Shown piece by piece: positions 22,588 through 34,395 of a stretch of DNA of 64,000 nt (position 1 is the first letter of the stretch; each line of letters begins with the position of its first letter). Source of the DNA: Ascidia mentula. Lineage: Eukaryota > Chordata > Ascidiacea > Phlebobranchia > Ascidiidae. The stretch spans positions 11,050,001 through 11,114,000 of the forward strand of contig OX387201.1 of NCBI GenBank assembly GCA_947561715.1, in the 5' to 3' direction. A model generated the notes under the pieces. The model was given only the letters and a program-made list of their open reading frames with translations. It was not told the DNA's origin and did no database searches. Position numbers and translations under genes: made by a program.

Positions 22588-24402
22588 TCTGTCAGAAAAT
22601 TTAAATTGCTGTAAATGATTACACCAATTTCTTACAACAATTTACACCTCACAATATGAATACAAACTGTACACATACAAAACCTGCATATACCTTAGCT
22701 TTACTCATGCCGTACACACAAAGTGATCAATCTGATAGATGTATATACAATCCCACCATAATTTTGAAGATATTAACTTGTTTATTGGAATTAATTCAGC
22801 ACTTTTCTGCACAAAAATAAACCTTTTAAATGACACTTTTTGAACACTTGCGTTGGCTTTTTTGTCCTTATGATTTTGCTCGCACGGCCTTTTTCTTATT
22901 TCTTGTACACAGTACTGCTCCAAGCCGCTGTGCGCGCCATATGTGCAGCCACATAACTTTTTTTTTTTTTAATGCTGGTTATGTTTAGCAATTTGGCGTC
23001 ACAGCAGTTAGGAAATTTGACAATTCAAACTCTAGCACGGAGTTGCCATGTGCTTTTTTTTTTAAAAATTTTCTCATTTTGAAACACAAATTTGTGCAAA
23101 ACAACCCGCCCAAAAGTATTGGGATGGTCATTGCATGGTTTCGAGTAGATGTACCCGTGCCACAAACAGATAAAAAGGGGATGCCGTCAACAAATGAGAA
23201 ACAAAATCTTCGTATAAATACGCTAACAATCAAATTTCCGAGCTTTTTGCGAACCTAACAAAAATTCGGAACACGCCCAAATCGCCAAATATCTAAAAAA
23301 AAAAAACGCGCAAACGCCAAAGAGAAAGCGCAACGCGGATGTCACAGCAGCTGCGAAGCAATTCACCAACCCGGCAAATATAAAGTGCACACGTGTCACC
23401 CGACATCAAGATATCACAGCTCATAGCGTTCACGGGGATATCTCCATTCGTCAATTTCAGGATATAGTGCCTTATTGTAGATTCGACGACCGCGTGGAAT
23501 AAATGCGTCGTCGGATGCACTCATTCTCTTGATGTGCTCGCCTCGCCTCGCAGAGCAAGCATTAATTCGTCAACCCGACCCCGCCTGTATATGTGGAACC
23601 GCATTGCTTTAAAAGTGCCCCTACAATCATTTTAATTTAAACCCAAAAATGAATGGAAATATATAGGAAATATCGACGTCTAAACTTTTGAAATGAAAAC
23701 ACTGGCGGAAATTTCTGCCTGTTAAAAAAAACGGAGCGGAGGGCCTAGCTCCTAGCATCACTTGCATCGTACTATACTTTAAAACTACGTCAGTGTGACG
23801 TCACGTACCGAAATTACATGCAATTCAATGCTTAGGTTATGTTCAGTTAAGTTATGTACCGTGCTAATGTAAATGTGTAAAATGTGCAGTAATATTACAT
23901 TCAATGGCATGATAGGCAGGATCGCCCCACTGCGCAGAGGTCCTTGCTTGGCGATCACAGCTAACGTATCGCGATCATGAGGTTTTCGGGCTTGGCAGCC
24001 CAGGCTGTGTTAAATATGTTGTTTTTTTCGGGCACTTAAAAGGTGCCCAAGGAAAAAAATAGTTAGGCCTATATTAACAACGGAAGCTAGCGCGAAGAAA
24101 GTATGGATCAGGTATTTACAATATGTATAGGAAGAAAACGCAAAGAAAGGGTGAGAATTACAGTATGGTTGTTAATTATATGGAAGTGAACGCAAGTAAA
24201 GGGAAGAATTACACTGTTAAATGGAGGGGGGAAAAGCGTTAAGAAAGAGGTACAAGATCGAAACATTTTAAGTTACTGGCGTTGCGATCATTATGAAATT
24301 TTCATATGGTTGTATGATTAAAATCCGTCGGCAAATGGACTCCACAGTCACACATTACGTTATCGTTCTTTTTTGTTCTATAAAGCTTGGTGATTTTAAA
24401 CA
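22588..24402. other. Intergenic region upstream of the GCNT gene
   Basis: The first few hundred bases should contain the GCNT promoter. A 60-codon open frame without ATG on the plus strand (around 23300-23506) is Lys/Arg-rich, and an overlapping 75-codon frame lies on the minus strand; neither shows recognisable features. No gene is called. Confidence 0.45.
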
Positions 24403-25443
24403 TTATGCATTGCAGCCCGGGCATCTCATCTTGGCCCCGTAATTAATCTTATTGCTCCAGTATTCGCATTCACATTTTATGTGCATTTTATCACAGTCGC
24501 AAGTAAAGGCACTAACCTCGCTAGGGTATCGGATGCGACAACACTTTTTCTTCGCACGAAGTCGCCTCTTCAAAGGTTGTGGCGTGCTGGTTTGTCGTTC
24601 GGTTGGAGTTAGCCCGGTGCTACACGTTGGCGATAACGATTCCAATGGGGCTTCTGATGACATTGTTGATGTGGTTGTGTCAGTGTCGGTGTCTTCTTCC
24701 TTCTCCTCCTCTGCTGCTCCTCGGGTTGTTGCTGGACTCTTCGGGATGGGATTGAAGTTGGATATGTTGTTGCACATTCCTCCTCTTCAGTAGTTGTGGG
24801 CACTCTTCTTTTTCGTGTCCTGCCTTATGGCAGTAGTTGCAATGTTTTGCCTGGCTCGGGTAGAAGAAGTTAAGTTGTTTTGAATCTAACCAAACCTCTC
24901 CGGGTATTGGGTGGTCTTTCAGGACGGAGGCTTTCATCATAAAGGCTCGCTTGCCTTGCTCTTTGCGGCGGTTGTCAAAGATGTGCCAGTTCTTCGACAC
25001 CGGAGCGTACTTCTTGAGGAAGATCATCAGTCTTTGCTGTGTCATCCAAGGAGGGACGTATGAGACGACAAGTCTTTCCAGGTCTTCAGTGTATGCCTTA
25101 GCGTAGACTGGTTTCCCGGTGTTGGATAGATCTGCTGCAAATTTTTTGGCACAGGTAGCATTGTTAGTATGGAAAGTTACCTTCCCGTTGGGGAACTGGA
25201 TAAATCCTTTGATCCATTCCAATGGGAACTTCATGGTTTCGATAACTTCGTATATCTCGTTCCTGTTCAAACTAGGGTTGAAGCGTGCGTCTACTTCACC
25301 GGTTCGGTCTACATTATAAGGGGGTCCGCCGTCGGCGCCGTCTTCCGTTTGTTGTGCTACCAGATTTGGTGCCGACTTCTTTGATGTTGATGCTGCTGCT
25401 GCGTAGCTGCGTAGCTGCGGGGTTGTGAAGGTTGTGCTTCGGC
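24403..25443 (-). pseudogene. Zinc-knuckle ORF1/gag-like retroelement relic
   Basis: On the minus strand a frame open to 24683 encodes an RNA-binding-like region (VYAKAYTEDLERLVVSYVPP, KNWHIFDNRR, GEVWLDSKQLNFFYP) followed by a CCHC zinc knuckle, CNYCHKAGHEKEEC (C-x2-C-x4-H-x4-C). A second frame, shifted by one, begins at ATG 24777 and runs to 24403. It has an acidic Glu/Asp/Thr tract and ends in a Cys-rich tail (CCRIRYP, CDCDKMHIKCEC, RCPGC). The only nearby upstream ATG (25443) is out of frame with the first ORF. Domain order fits ORF1 of a LINE or a gag protein. No reverse transcriptase follows, so it is a truncated relic, or the frames are joined by frameshifting. Confidence 0.65.
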
Positions 25444-27295
25444 CATGGCAGTATTCTCAATCCCTAAGCAGGGCTGCCAATGAACGAAGGATTTTCGCGG
25501 TCTTCACAAGATTCCCCAGGTAATCTCTTTCTGGAGAAACCTTGTAGAGTTTTCTTCTTATAATCCAAATTCTTTTGCTGCAGAAACCTCTCTTCTTCAC
25601 GGAACTCAAGCGGTTTGCTTCAGGTTACAGTAGCGGGATCCAAGTTAACAAAAAAACGCCATTTAACAAAACTTGAACGCGGATGTATATGGAATTCGGC
25701 TTGTCATGGTTCAAAACATTTTCATATTTTGTTTAAACTTACCCTTTTGAAATCGTATTCTATACTCTTTTACTTTTGCACCCCGTCTTTTTGGTCTAAA
25801 AAGTTCGTCGCTTTACAGCAGTGGCCAAACTCGTGATGGAGTCAAAAGAACTGTCAGTCTTGCCTAGTTGTGATCATATATACCGAAGTATATAATCGGG
25901 TAATTTGCGTCGAGATCAATCAGCGGTTTCTTTATTCTTTTATTAGATAAGAATAAATTACAGCTGCTTATTGTTTTTCCGCTTTGGGAATGTGATCAAA
26001 CGAACTCCCCCATTTTCAGTAAGTCACAGCCACGCGATTATATCAAAGGCGCGCTCTACTAAATCGGCTGAAGTCAAACAGTATTCAGCAATAAAACCAT
26101 TGCAAAAGATGGTTAAATCTGTCACCTAACATTTCGGCGATGTCACATAAAGCCAAATGTGACGCCAAACATACAAACCAACATGCAGTGGACCGTGGAC
26201 GTTTAAAGATAAATCTTCCTCGGCCACAAAAACTCAAAGCAATAATGTCCTCTATGTGAACGCAAATCTGGTGAAGCATAGTCTTCACATCCGCAACCAG
26301 AATACAGTGTTATTGTGTATGCATCATAAATCCGTCGCGCGATATAGGCTTAAGGGTAGCGTCAGCGACCAACAAATCCGAATCTTTTCTGTTTTAGTAA
26401 GCCCAGCACATCCCTGGTCAATGACCGTGTACACTATAGTGATTCATGCGGAGGTGCAGTTTTATTCATGTCATTATACACATCCCTATGAAGTAACACT
26501 TCTCGTAAAAATTGTTTTTACACTGCATATGCAGATTTGAATGAATAGCTGATTCTTTTAGTTTCTTTAAACGCGTAACCTTCACCTCCACGAAATATGG
26601 CGAGGATCCATGATAAACTATAAGGGAGAACAATTACGAAATAAAGAAAACAAGTTTGCTCGTTTTTCCGAAGATTGTTCGTTAAGTCTATACAATTATC
26701 GAAATATTCGTCGCATAATTAGATTCGGGCATTCGGGATCTAAACATAATGGCGCGGGAATACGGAAAAACATGGAAATATATACGAAACATATTTATTT
26801 TCGTCCTCCTTTACCTTTTCTTTTTTGTTGTATTTTTAACAAAATGACGTAACATTGAAATAACACAACTCCTTGAGAACTTAAAACACAAACAATGACA
26901 TTATTCGACTGTTTGTGTCACAATAATAGACGACGCTGTGAGGTCATACTACGACAGAAATGACGATGGAATGGAAAGCGCAAAGATACATGAACCAACC
27001 CTAACAGAGAGGCAAACGATGAGCTAGATACGTACCTTTTAAATATATCATTGTTTCGTTGGAGTTTAAACACCCCATATCAACCAAAATATTTTGGGTC
27101 TTGCGTCGTGAATGTAAAATTATTAGCTACCTTGTAGAACGACAAAGTTGTTTGCGTTACGAATATTTTAGTTTTTTTGTTGTTGTGCAAAAAACAAGAA
27201 CAGAAGATTGGTAATGCAGTTGGCGTGTTGATGTGACGAGAGCATACATACTCTTGAAAGGTCGCGAGTAAAAGCGTGCATGAGGTCGCAACTAC
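25444..27295. other. Intergenic region upstream of itfg1
   Basis: No gene or recognisable repeat was found in these 1.85 kb apart from small open frames without features. The last 200 bases should contain the itfg1 promoter. Confidence 0.5.
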
Positions 27296-30200
27296 ATGTG
27301 GCAGATTTTTTTTATTTTACATTTCCAACTGTTGGAAGCACAATATGTTGATGTTACAAGCAAGGTAATAACAACTCAACAAGCAATTACTTGCCTGATG
27401 TGGACTAAATACAAGTACTGTTTTTTGGGGGGTATCAACTTCAATTATCATTTTTTTACCCAAAACAACAATACTGGTGCACAGCATTTCTTTATCAAAC
27501 AGGGGTCTAAGATAAAATTTCCATGGAGAACACTTTCATACATTATGTAATGGGACTAAAAAAGTAGAAGCCTACATTAGTTAGCCTGTTGATTTTTGCA
27601 TCAACAAAACACAGTTGTATATTTTTTAAAGCAACATCTAGAGTTGATTTATTACTGTAGAAATTAAATCCACCTATGTACTGCATGTATCATCAGTTTC
27701 CTATTATGAAAGAATCTAGTTTTTCAAAATACTATTGCACTTAGGTTTTTCCGGCAGATCTGGAAAATGTCTTTGTGGCGGCATATGCAGACATTGATGG
27801 TGACAAACACACAGATGTGTTTTTGAGCACAGGTCAAATTAGCTTTGCATGTCAACGGAAATAGCCTATTACTAAAAAATTACATTTGTTTGTGCAGGCA
27901 ATGATCAACTAATCATTCTCTCAGGAAATTCACAAAACTCACTTTCATTTAGTACATGGCAAACTATAACATATGACATTTCTGGTGACATCAAGGCAAT
28001 CCTTCCTGCTGATTTTAATGGAGATGGCTTCACTGACCTTCTGCTTACAGTTTCAGGCAAGATTCTTATTATCCTTTCCTTAATAATATTGAAAATGAAC
28101 ATGTGTATATTTTTTTAATACTACTCATAAATATAATTGGCAAATGGCAAAAAAAGTAAATAACATGTTTATTTGAAATTCAGGCAACAAAGGAGAAGAC
28201 TCTCTTTTTCTGTGTGTATGCTTTGGCTTGAACACAAAAATGTTGTCATTAAATTTGGTTCATGTATTGTCTGATGTCAAGGATCAGCCACTTTTGCTTG
28301 ATGCAAACGGAGATATGATATCTGATTTATTTGTTACACTTCGAAACAATTCTAGGTTCATATTACCTTGATTAATAAATCAAAAGGTTTTAAGTTTGTG
28401 ATATGTTTTTTTTTTCACAAAATAGAAGGTTTTTACTTGGACACCAAAGTCCAATTGCAGCTACATGGAAGTTTCATACTGTCGACTTTATAACAAAAAG
28501 TGATACTCCACCCTATGAACTAAAAGTCCCTCACTCATCAGCATTTGTTGATACTAATGGTGATGGAATTTGTGAACTTTTTATCACTTCTATTAATGAG
28601 GGAATATCTGTATATGAGGTTTGGAAGGTAAAACTTTTGTATTTCTAAGTGATTTTTGACATGCATTACTTACAGCTATGTATGATGTACAAAAAAAAAT
28701 AAACAAAATTTTACTACGTACTTGCCACTGCAGTTTTCATTGTCTGGAAATGCAATTTTATCTTCTCCTGCCAACCATGTAATTTTTGCTAGGGTTCTTC
28801 CAATGGATTACATTTATTTGATTTAGCAAGTTTAAAAAAGACAAACAATATGGAAGTTGGACAATCTCTCTTTGTGGATGTAAATGGAGATTCACAACAA
28901 GATCACTTGGTTCCTGTTTGTGACGTTGTTGAAAACAAGTATATATGCAACAAATAAAAGTTGTTTTTTTGTTTTTTAAGCCATATCGACTTTCATGCCA
29001 TATAAGCAATCTGTACAGAATCATTTTTTTAGTTGCAATGCCAGCAGAATACTTTTGCAGCAAGGAAATGTGTGGCATGAAGTTTTTGTCCCAGAAGACA
29101 GTTGGAACTTCATTTCAATGAAGAGCAGGTTAAGTTTTCTTTTATAGGACTAAAATGTAATTTAACTAACAAAATATAAATTTAGTCACTTACAGCAACC
29201 AATCACGTTGGTAACAGGCGACTATAACCTAGATACTTACATTGACATTTTGTGTGTCATGCAAAATGGACGCATTTCTGATTCAACTTTGTGGCAAACA
29301 GTTGTCCTTTTTGGAAAACCCTGCAGGTATAAATCATCTACACACACACATTACTTTATTAAAACAGAAACGAAACTAATATATTTTTTTGTCCTCACAA
29401 GCAATGAGATGTGTCAGTCTGTCGGTTTCCAATTTGAATTATCATTGGTTATTTCAAATAGCAAAGGATCCTTTTCAAGCTCTTTCTATGATCTCTCTAG
29501 TGATGGTAATCTAGATATTCTTGTTTCTACTGTTGGGAAAGATGGATTGTACTCCATCCAAGCATTTGAAAACACTGTGAGTGAAGATGCAAGCTTTTTG
29601 TTTGTTAAGGTAAACAGAACACTTTGTATGTACAGCCATCGCAAACTTGACATAAATTTTCTGATTAGAGTCTTTCTGAAAAAAACAGGAGCAACTCTAA
29701 TGTTGCAGGTGTCACAGTTTCTTTCTTAACAACAAACACAATGGTTGGTAGTATACATAGTTAAAAACATGAAACAGAAATCAGGTGAATTTTTTAGGGT
29801 GGAATGTTGCAAACTTCAGCAACCCAACTTTCTCAGTCTGCACATTTATCACTTCAACTGCCATATGTTTGTTTTGGATTGGGAAGACTGCCAAATTTTG
29901 TGGACCAACTTGTTATCACTGTTCCCAATTGCTTGCTACCTGAAGCACATTGTTTGCTCCCATGTGAGTTATTTCTTTATATATTTTTTCTTGTTAGGTG
30001 ATTCTATATTTTATTTTATCTATATTTCTGTGTGAGGTTGAAACACCGATCATACAAGACAGCTCAGATCATGTTTAAAGCACAAAAATATATTTCACCT
30101 ATAATATCCTCAGTTTCAGCAACTACCATCAGCAGTTCTGAATTAGCAGGTCCATGGTGATCCAGGCAGTATCTTTTCAAATGTATTGCAGTGTACATTT

Positions 30201-30734
30201 GGAAATGCAGTAAACAGTACATTGTTTGAACTATTGTTTTGAATTATATCAACATAAACACTTTGCATTATAAAATGTGATTACATCCACAAATCAAAAG
30301 AATAAAGTTTAATTGTACTTCTATGTTCAAAGTGTAATTGTTTTTATAGACACTGGAAATAATACGAGGTATCAAAAGTCATGGACTATGATAATTCCCA
30401 ACTCTCAAATGTATGTTATTCCTTATCCTCCAAATGATCCCAGCAAGTGAGTATTTGTGTGCACAGAAGTAAATTATGTGGATTGCAAACATGTTTTATG
30501 TTACAATATATAAATAGATCAAATATTTTTTTTTTCATCATGTATTTATTATGAAGGTGGAGTAATGAATTATTGGTTACACCAGGCCATAATGTTCTTG
30601 ACACATTGGCAGTACTTGTGGCGACTTGTATTGCAATTGCCATAGCAATTGTTACTTTGCATTGTATGGAACGGAAACAAGATAGGCAAGAAAAAATTCA
30701 AGAAGCTCATCGATTTCATTTTGATGCCATGTAG
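27296..30734 (+). CDS. itfg1: Integrin-alpha FG-GAP repeat protein ITFG1 (TIP)
   Basis: Thirteen exons join in phase (27296-27364, 27745-27832, 27898-28056, 28184-28355, 28426-28627, 28793-28938, 29033-29128, 29186-29326, 29402-29609, 29669-29743, 29798-29963, 30350-30446, 30557-30734) to 598 residues; human ITFG1 has 612. Residues 1-16 (MWQIFFILHFQLLEAQ) form a signal peptide. FG-GAP-type loops include DIDGDKHTD, DFNGDGFTD, DANGDMISD, DVNGDSQQD and DYNLDTYID. The segments TQLSQSAHLSLQLPY, GLGRLPNF and IIPNSQMYVIPYP, and the membrane helix followed by EAHRFHFDAM at the C-terminus, are diagnostic. It is a type I membrane glycoprotein linked in vertebrates to T-cell modulation and RUVBL/ATM partners. 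Intron 3 has a GC donor (CAG|GCAAGA). Confidence 0.96.
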
Positions 30735-31344
30735 ACATTGTTTATGCAAACGCTAAGTTCAGTAAAAATATTAAAATTGCCTTAATCACAAAATTAATTT
30801 AAATCCTAGTAATTAATGAATGCTGCTGGTATTGGTAATAAACCAATTGTTGTAGTACCATAGCCTAGGTCAATGTTTCGCAACCTGTGGATCACAACCC
30901 GAAGTTGTAATTTTTTAAAGCAATAAATTATTTTTTCCCTCTATCGCATATGTAGTTGTTTTTACGTAACAATAAACTTTACATAGTAATAATTTTGCAT
31001 CACAACATAAAATGATCTACGGTAGCTCTTTTTTTGTTTACTATGTCAAACTCATTGCACGAATTTATGCGTTGATTGAAAAAGTTTTTTCAAATAACCA
31101 CAGCTGTTGATAGTAAGAAAGTTATCTTTCTCCCACAATTGTTTAATTAAATTTAGCTTGTTTGTGGGCAATATATCTGTATTTCTATTTGAAGACATTT
31201 CGCGGTTGGAAATGGCTTTTCGGTACAGTGGTGTTTTAAAAATACAGGTAACCTCTACCATACATCACTGTTGTATCCAGGGGGGAGAGAAAGGGGCCAG
31301 GCCTACCGCTTTTCCAAATGTCCAATTCGTTGCTTAATTTTAAT
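30735..31344. other. Spacer downstream of itfg1
   Basis: Non-coding AT-rich DNA between the itfg1 stop and the long-TIR element. No gene is seen; possible poly(A) signals (AATAAA variants) occur near 30836 and 30920. Confidence 0.4.
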
Positions 31345-32165
31345 AATTTGCGGTTAGGCACGCCTAGCTGTACCTCTAAAAACCCATTGCGGGCATCGTA
31401 GGCATTGAAGCTATAGACATTGCTGGCAATGGAAGATACTTTTACACCGGGTCACAAAGTTTTTTCCAAACTTGATCCACATTTTAGCCTATGTAACATA
31501 GAAATCTGTGCGAATATTAACGCTACGATTTCGTGTAGTATTTCAACTTCAACATATAAACTAAAATAACAGGTGGTTGACCTGTTCACGCCTAATCATT
31601 TAAATTCGCACAGATTTCTTGTTTTACACTGAAGGGTCGCATAGGCAGCAGGTCCCGACACCGACGGTTTGTTCTTGGAGCGAATTTCGGTCTTAGTTCA
31701 AAACAGAGGTCTGGGACCGAACACCGTGATCTAGGAGACCGAAAATGATGATCTGTGAGATCGAAAAACATGATCTGTTTATTTGTAGAAAGAGTCGCAA
31801 ATATGTAGGGAGATATCAAAGACGAGGCATAAACAAAGAGATAATTGCTGCGATTACGCGACAATGGAAACTTAGAAGAAGTAGCGCTAGTTGAAAGACG
31901 TAACGCAAGTGAGATAACTAGCGATGGCGCCAGAAAGACGGGTGTAAATGTAAAGGAGTAAAAAGACCAAGTTTAAAACAAAATATCAATAAATATTCGA
32001 ATTACGACAAGCCAAAATCCTTACAACACAGACTTATATGTGGATCAAGTTTGGAAAAAACTTTGTAACCCGGTGTAGTAGTTTTTTCCGCAGGCAATGA
32101 ATGCATAACCACGTGGTGCCTACAACGGATTTTTAGAGGCACCCTAATAATTAACCTAAAAGATA
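31345..32165. mobile_element. Non-autonomous DNA element with long inverted repeats
   Basis: The left arm (about 31370-31492) contains CCTCTAAAAA, ACACCGGGT and AAAGTTTTTTCCAAACTTGA. The right arm (about 32038-32150) is its reverse complement, including AAACTTTGTAACCCGGTGT. The 38-base innermost block matches with a single difference; the outer 100 bases are less alike. The 530-base interior has no transposase. A perfect 15-bp hairpin lies inside at 31501-31515/31606-31620 (GAAATCTGTGCGAAT). This structure fits a MITE or deleted DNA transposon. I could not fix a target-site duplication. Confidence 0.75.
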
Positions 32166-32376
32166 CGTGCCAGACAGTTTGAAGTTGTTTTTGGTGTAGG
32201 CCTATGGTCCACCCACTTTTAGTGTAAACGAATATTCTTGTTTTCACTCAAATAAATGTTGCATAGAGATTGCGTTATATAACGTTGGCGTTCAATGTAA
32301 CTCAAACGATGTTGTGTCGTTTAATTGAACACGACTTGGAAAAAAACGTTTTTGTGTGGTTAAAATAAGTTACAAC

Positions 32377-32388
32377 ATTTTAGTATTG
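32377..32388 (+). repeat. Target-site duplication, left, of Penelope copy 2
   Basis: ATTTTAGTATTG here recurs exactly at 34396-34407 on the other side of the element. Confidence 0.85.
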
Positions 32389-32424
32389 AGTATAAATAGA
32401 CTGGCCCATATTGCTATTAACACT

Positions 32425-32482
32425 GTCATGTTAAAGACGTTTCGACAAAAACTTTTGTCATCATCAGTTTGACTGACGCGAT
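32425..32482 (-). ncRNA. Hammerhead ribozyme, left arm of Penelope copy 2
   Basis: Inverted copy of the motif at 34270-34330: on the minus strand CTGATGA, stem II GACAAAAG...TTTTTGTC, GAAAC, GTC. Confidence 0.65.
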
Positions 32483-32714
32483 TGGTAGAGCTCCATCAAT
32501 ATAAGGAGCTGACCTGACCGACGTCACAGATAAGGCTCGCGCGGGTGGTGACGTCATTTTGCTATCGGCCACACACCACTGAGAGGCGGAAAATGCGCAG
32601 AAAGCGACGCAAAACGCAAAATACACAATAAACGGCATAAAACGCAACAAACACATTACACATTAAATAAAAATAGTGGTGCAGAAGTGCCGTCCACGTT
32701 GAGTTGTGGTTGTT

Positions 32715-34010
32715 GCTGTTGTAACAATCTTAAACTCAATCGGCAGTTTTAACTACAAATGCGCAAAGTGGTTATCTGCGAATCTCGCGAGTTTACGGGA
32801 ACACCCAAATACCGTGAAGGACACTTTCGAATTCATTGACAGAATTAAAACGCTGCCAGTGAATTCCACCTGGGCCACACTCGATGTGTCGAGTCTTTTT
32901 ACCAATATTCCAGTGGACTTTACCATCAACCTCATCCTGTCCCTGGTCAGCAAAGACAGCATAAGTGGAATACAAGACCTCAACAAATCCAGGCTAAAGA
33001 AACTGCTCCAATGGGCAGCGAAGAGCACTACCTTCCAGTTTAATGGAAACATTTACACTCAAGTAGATGGTGTCGCCATGGGGTCTCCCATTGCCCCACT
33101 ACTGGCAGACATTCTGATGAACCACATCATAGACGAGGCACTTAAGGCCACATCCACAAACGATCGCCCCCTGGTTCTGTGTCGTTACGTGGACGACCTG
33201 TTTGTTGCCGTACGCGATGAACGTGCCTTGGACGCTTTTTACTCGAACATTAATAGCATTCATCGTAACATCAAGTTCACAAAAAGCGTTGAATGTAAGG
33301 AACGGATTTCGTTTCTCGACGTCCTCGTCGAACGAGCGGGAGATTCGATTACTACAACTACCTACAGGAAGCCAACCAACACTGGTCTCTATAGCAAATG
33401 GTCCAGCTTTGTGCCACGGCACTACAAGGTCAACCTTGTGCGCTCACTCCTTCACCGTGCCTACAGTATCAGCAGCACGTACAAAATCATGCACGAAGAA
33501 TTCGAGTGCATAAAAAACATGCTAAGGAAAAATGGGTATCCACTCAAGTTCATAGCGAACTGTGTACGTTCGGTGCTACGCAAACAATATCAGGTGGACA
33601 CCATAAAACCCACACAAGAAAGCACCAAGAACTGTGTGATGAGGTTACCATACCTAGGCCCTATTAACCACCGAATTCGTAGGGAACTGTCACGGTTTGT
33701 CGACCGCTGCACCAACCAGAAAACTGTCTTGCGTTTCGTGCATGAACCATGCAAACTTGCGCAGCAGTTCCCATTTAAAGATCGCCAGCAGACCCTGCAC
33801 CTCTCGTCCGTGGTATACAAGCTTTCCTGTTCATGTGGACAAACATACATCGGACAAACATCTCGAAACTTGTGCACGCGGATCGATGAGCACAAACGAT
33901 CCCCAAAATCGGAGGTGTGCAAACACCTACTTGACCACCCGACTCACAAGGTTAAGTTTAGTGAGCCACAAATCCTTGCGCTGGCGAGAGACAGTACCGT
34001 CTCCTGCTGA
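32715..34010 (+). CDS. Penelope-like reverse transcriptase with GIY-YIG endonuclease, truncated
   Basis: An open frame of about 430 codons without an own ATG. Reverse-transcriptase blocks appear in order: FNYKCAKWLSANL, TLDVSSLFTNIP (block A), VDGVAMGSPIAPLLADI (block B), CRYVDDLFVAV (catalytic YVDD), FLDVLVERAG and TTYRKPTNTGLYSKW. The C-terminus is the Penelope GIY-YIG nuclease: [27 protein letters not shown] and HLLDHPTH, with catalytic Tyr, Gly and Arg present. The first part of a full Penelope protein (fingers and N-terminal region) is missing. Comp­ared with copy 1, one G is missing near 33992, shifting the frame so the protein ends TVSC instead of continuing about 35 residues. Probably not autonomous. 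Confidence 0.9.
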   Translation, partial: AVVTILNSIGSFNYKCAKWLSANLASLREHPNTVKDTFEFIDRIKTLPVNSTWATLDVSSLFTNIPVDFTINLILSLVSKDSISGIQDLNKSRLKKLLQWAAKSTTFQFNGNIYTQVDGVAMGSPIAPLLADILMNHIIDEALKATSTNDRPLVLCRYVDDLFVAVRDERALDAFYSNINSIHRNIKFTKSVECKERISFLDVLVERAGDSITTTTYRKPTNTGLYSKWSSFVPRHYKVNLVRSLLHRAYSISSTYKIMHEEFECIKNMLRKNGYPLKFIANCVRSVLRKQYQVDTIKPTQESTKNCVMRLPYLGPINHRIRRELSRFVDRCTNQKTVLRFVHEPCKLAQQFPFKDRQQTLHLSSVVYKLSCSCGQTYIGQTSRNLCTRIDEHKRSPKSEVCKHLLDHPTHKVKFSEPQILALARDSTVSC

Positions 34011-34269
34011 TGGAGTCGCTGTCCATACAACAGCAACAACCACAACTCAACGTGGACGGCACTTCTGCACCATTATTTTTATTTAATGTGTAATGTGTTT
34101 GTTGCGTTTTATGCCGTTTATTGTGTATTTTGCGTTTTGCGTCGCTTTCTGCGCATTTTCCGCCTCTCAGTGGTGTGTGGCCGATAGCAAAATGACGTCA
34201 CCACCCGCGCGAGCCTTATCTGTGACGTCGGTCAGGTCAGCTCCTTATATTGATGGAGCTCTACCAATC

Positions 34270-34330
34270 GCGTCAGTCAAACTGATGATGACAAAAGTTT
34301 TTGTCGAAACGTCTTTAACATGACAGTGTT
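34270..34330 (+). ncRNA. Hammerhead ribozyme, right end of Penelope copy 2
   Basis: CTGATGA (34282-34288), stem II TGACAAAAG/TTTTTGTC, GAAAC (34306-34310), GTC (34311-34313), so cleavage is predicted after 34313. Upstream GTCAGTCAAA can pair with downstream TTTAACATGAC (AAA/TTT, GT/AC and GTC/GAC) to form stem I. Stem III is limited to the two base pairs of AC/GT without a loop, the minimal type known from Penelope elements that is favoured as a dimer. Core bases are complete. Confidence 0.72.
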
Positions 34331-34395
34331 AATAGCAATATGGGCCAGTCTATTTATACTCAGCATTATGAGAAAACCCGTGAGTTGTGTTCCTA

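Larger units (their letters stand above)
32389..34395 (+). mobile_element. Penelope-like element copy 2 with 335-bp inverted ends
   Basis: The 2-kb element is bounded by perfect 12-bp target duplications. Its left end (32389-32724) is an inverted copy of the right end (about 34028-34361), nearly identical over about 335 bases. The right end extends 34 bases further (AGCATTATGAGAAAACC...TTCCTAA). The reverse-transcriptase ORF begins right at the inner edge of the left arm and lacks its N-terminal part. This indicates 5' truncation followed by addition of an inverted 3' end, as described for Penelope-like elements. The near identity of the arms suggests recent insertion. The same family gave copy 1 at 18883-19707 and the fragment at 6768-6889. 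Confidence 0.92.

Noticed and set aside
23293..23520. 75-codon minus-strand ORF and overlapping basic plus-strand frame
   Set aside because: No start context, splice sites or domain; overlap of both suggests chance.
32426..32656. 76-codon ORF present identically at 34093-34323
   Set aside because: It is duplicated only because it lies in both inverted arms of the Penelope element; the non-coding 3' end explains it.
33099..33922. Minus-strand ORFs of 107 and 110 codons
   Set aside because: They are antisense shadows of the Penelope reverse-transcriptase/endonuclease ORF.
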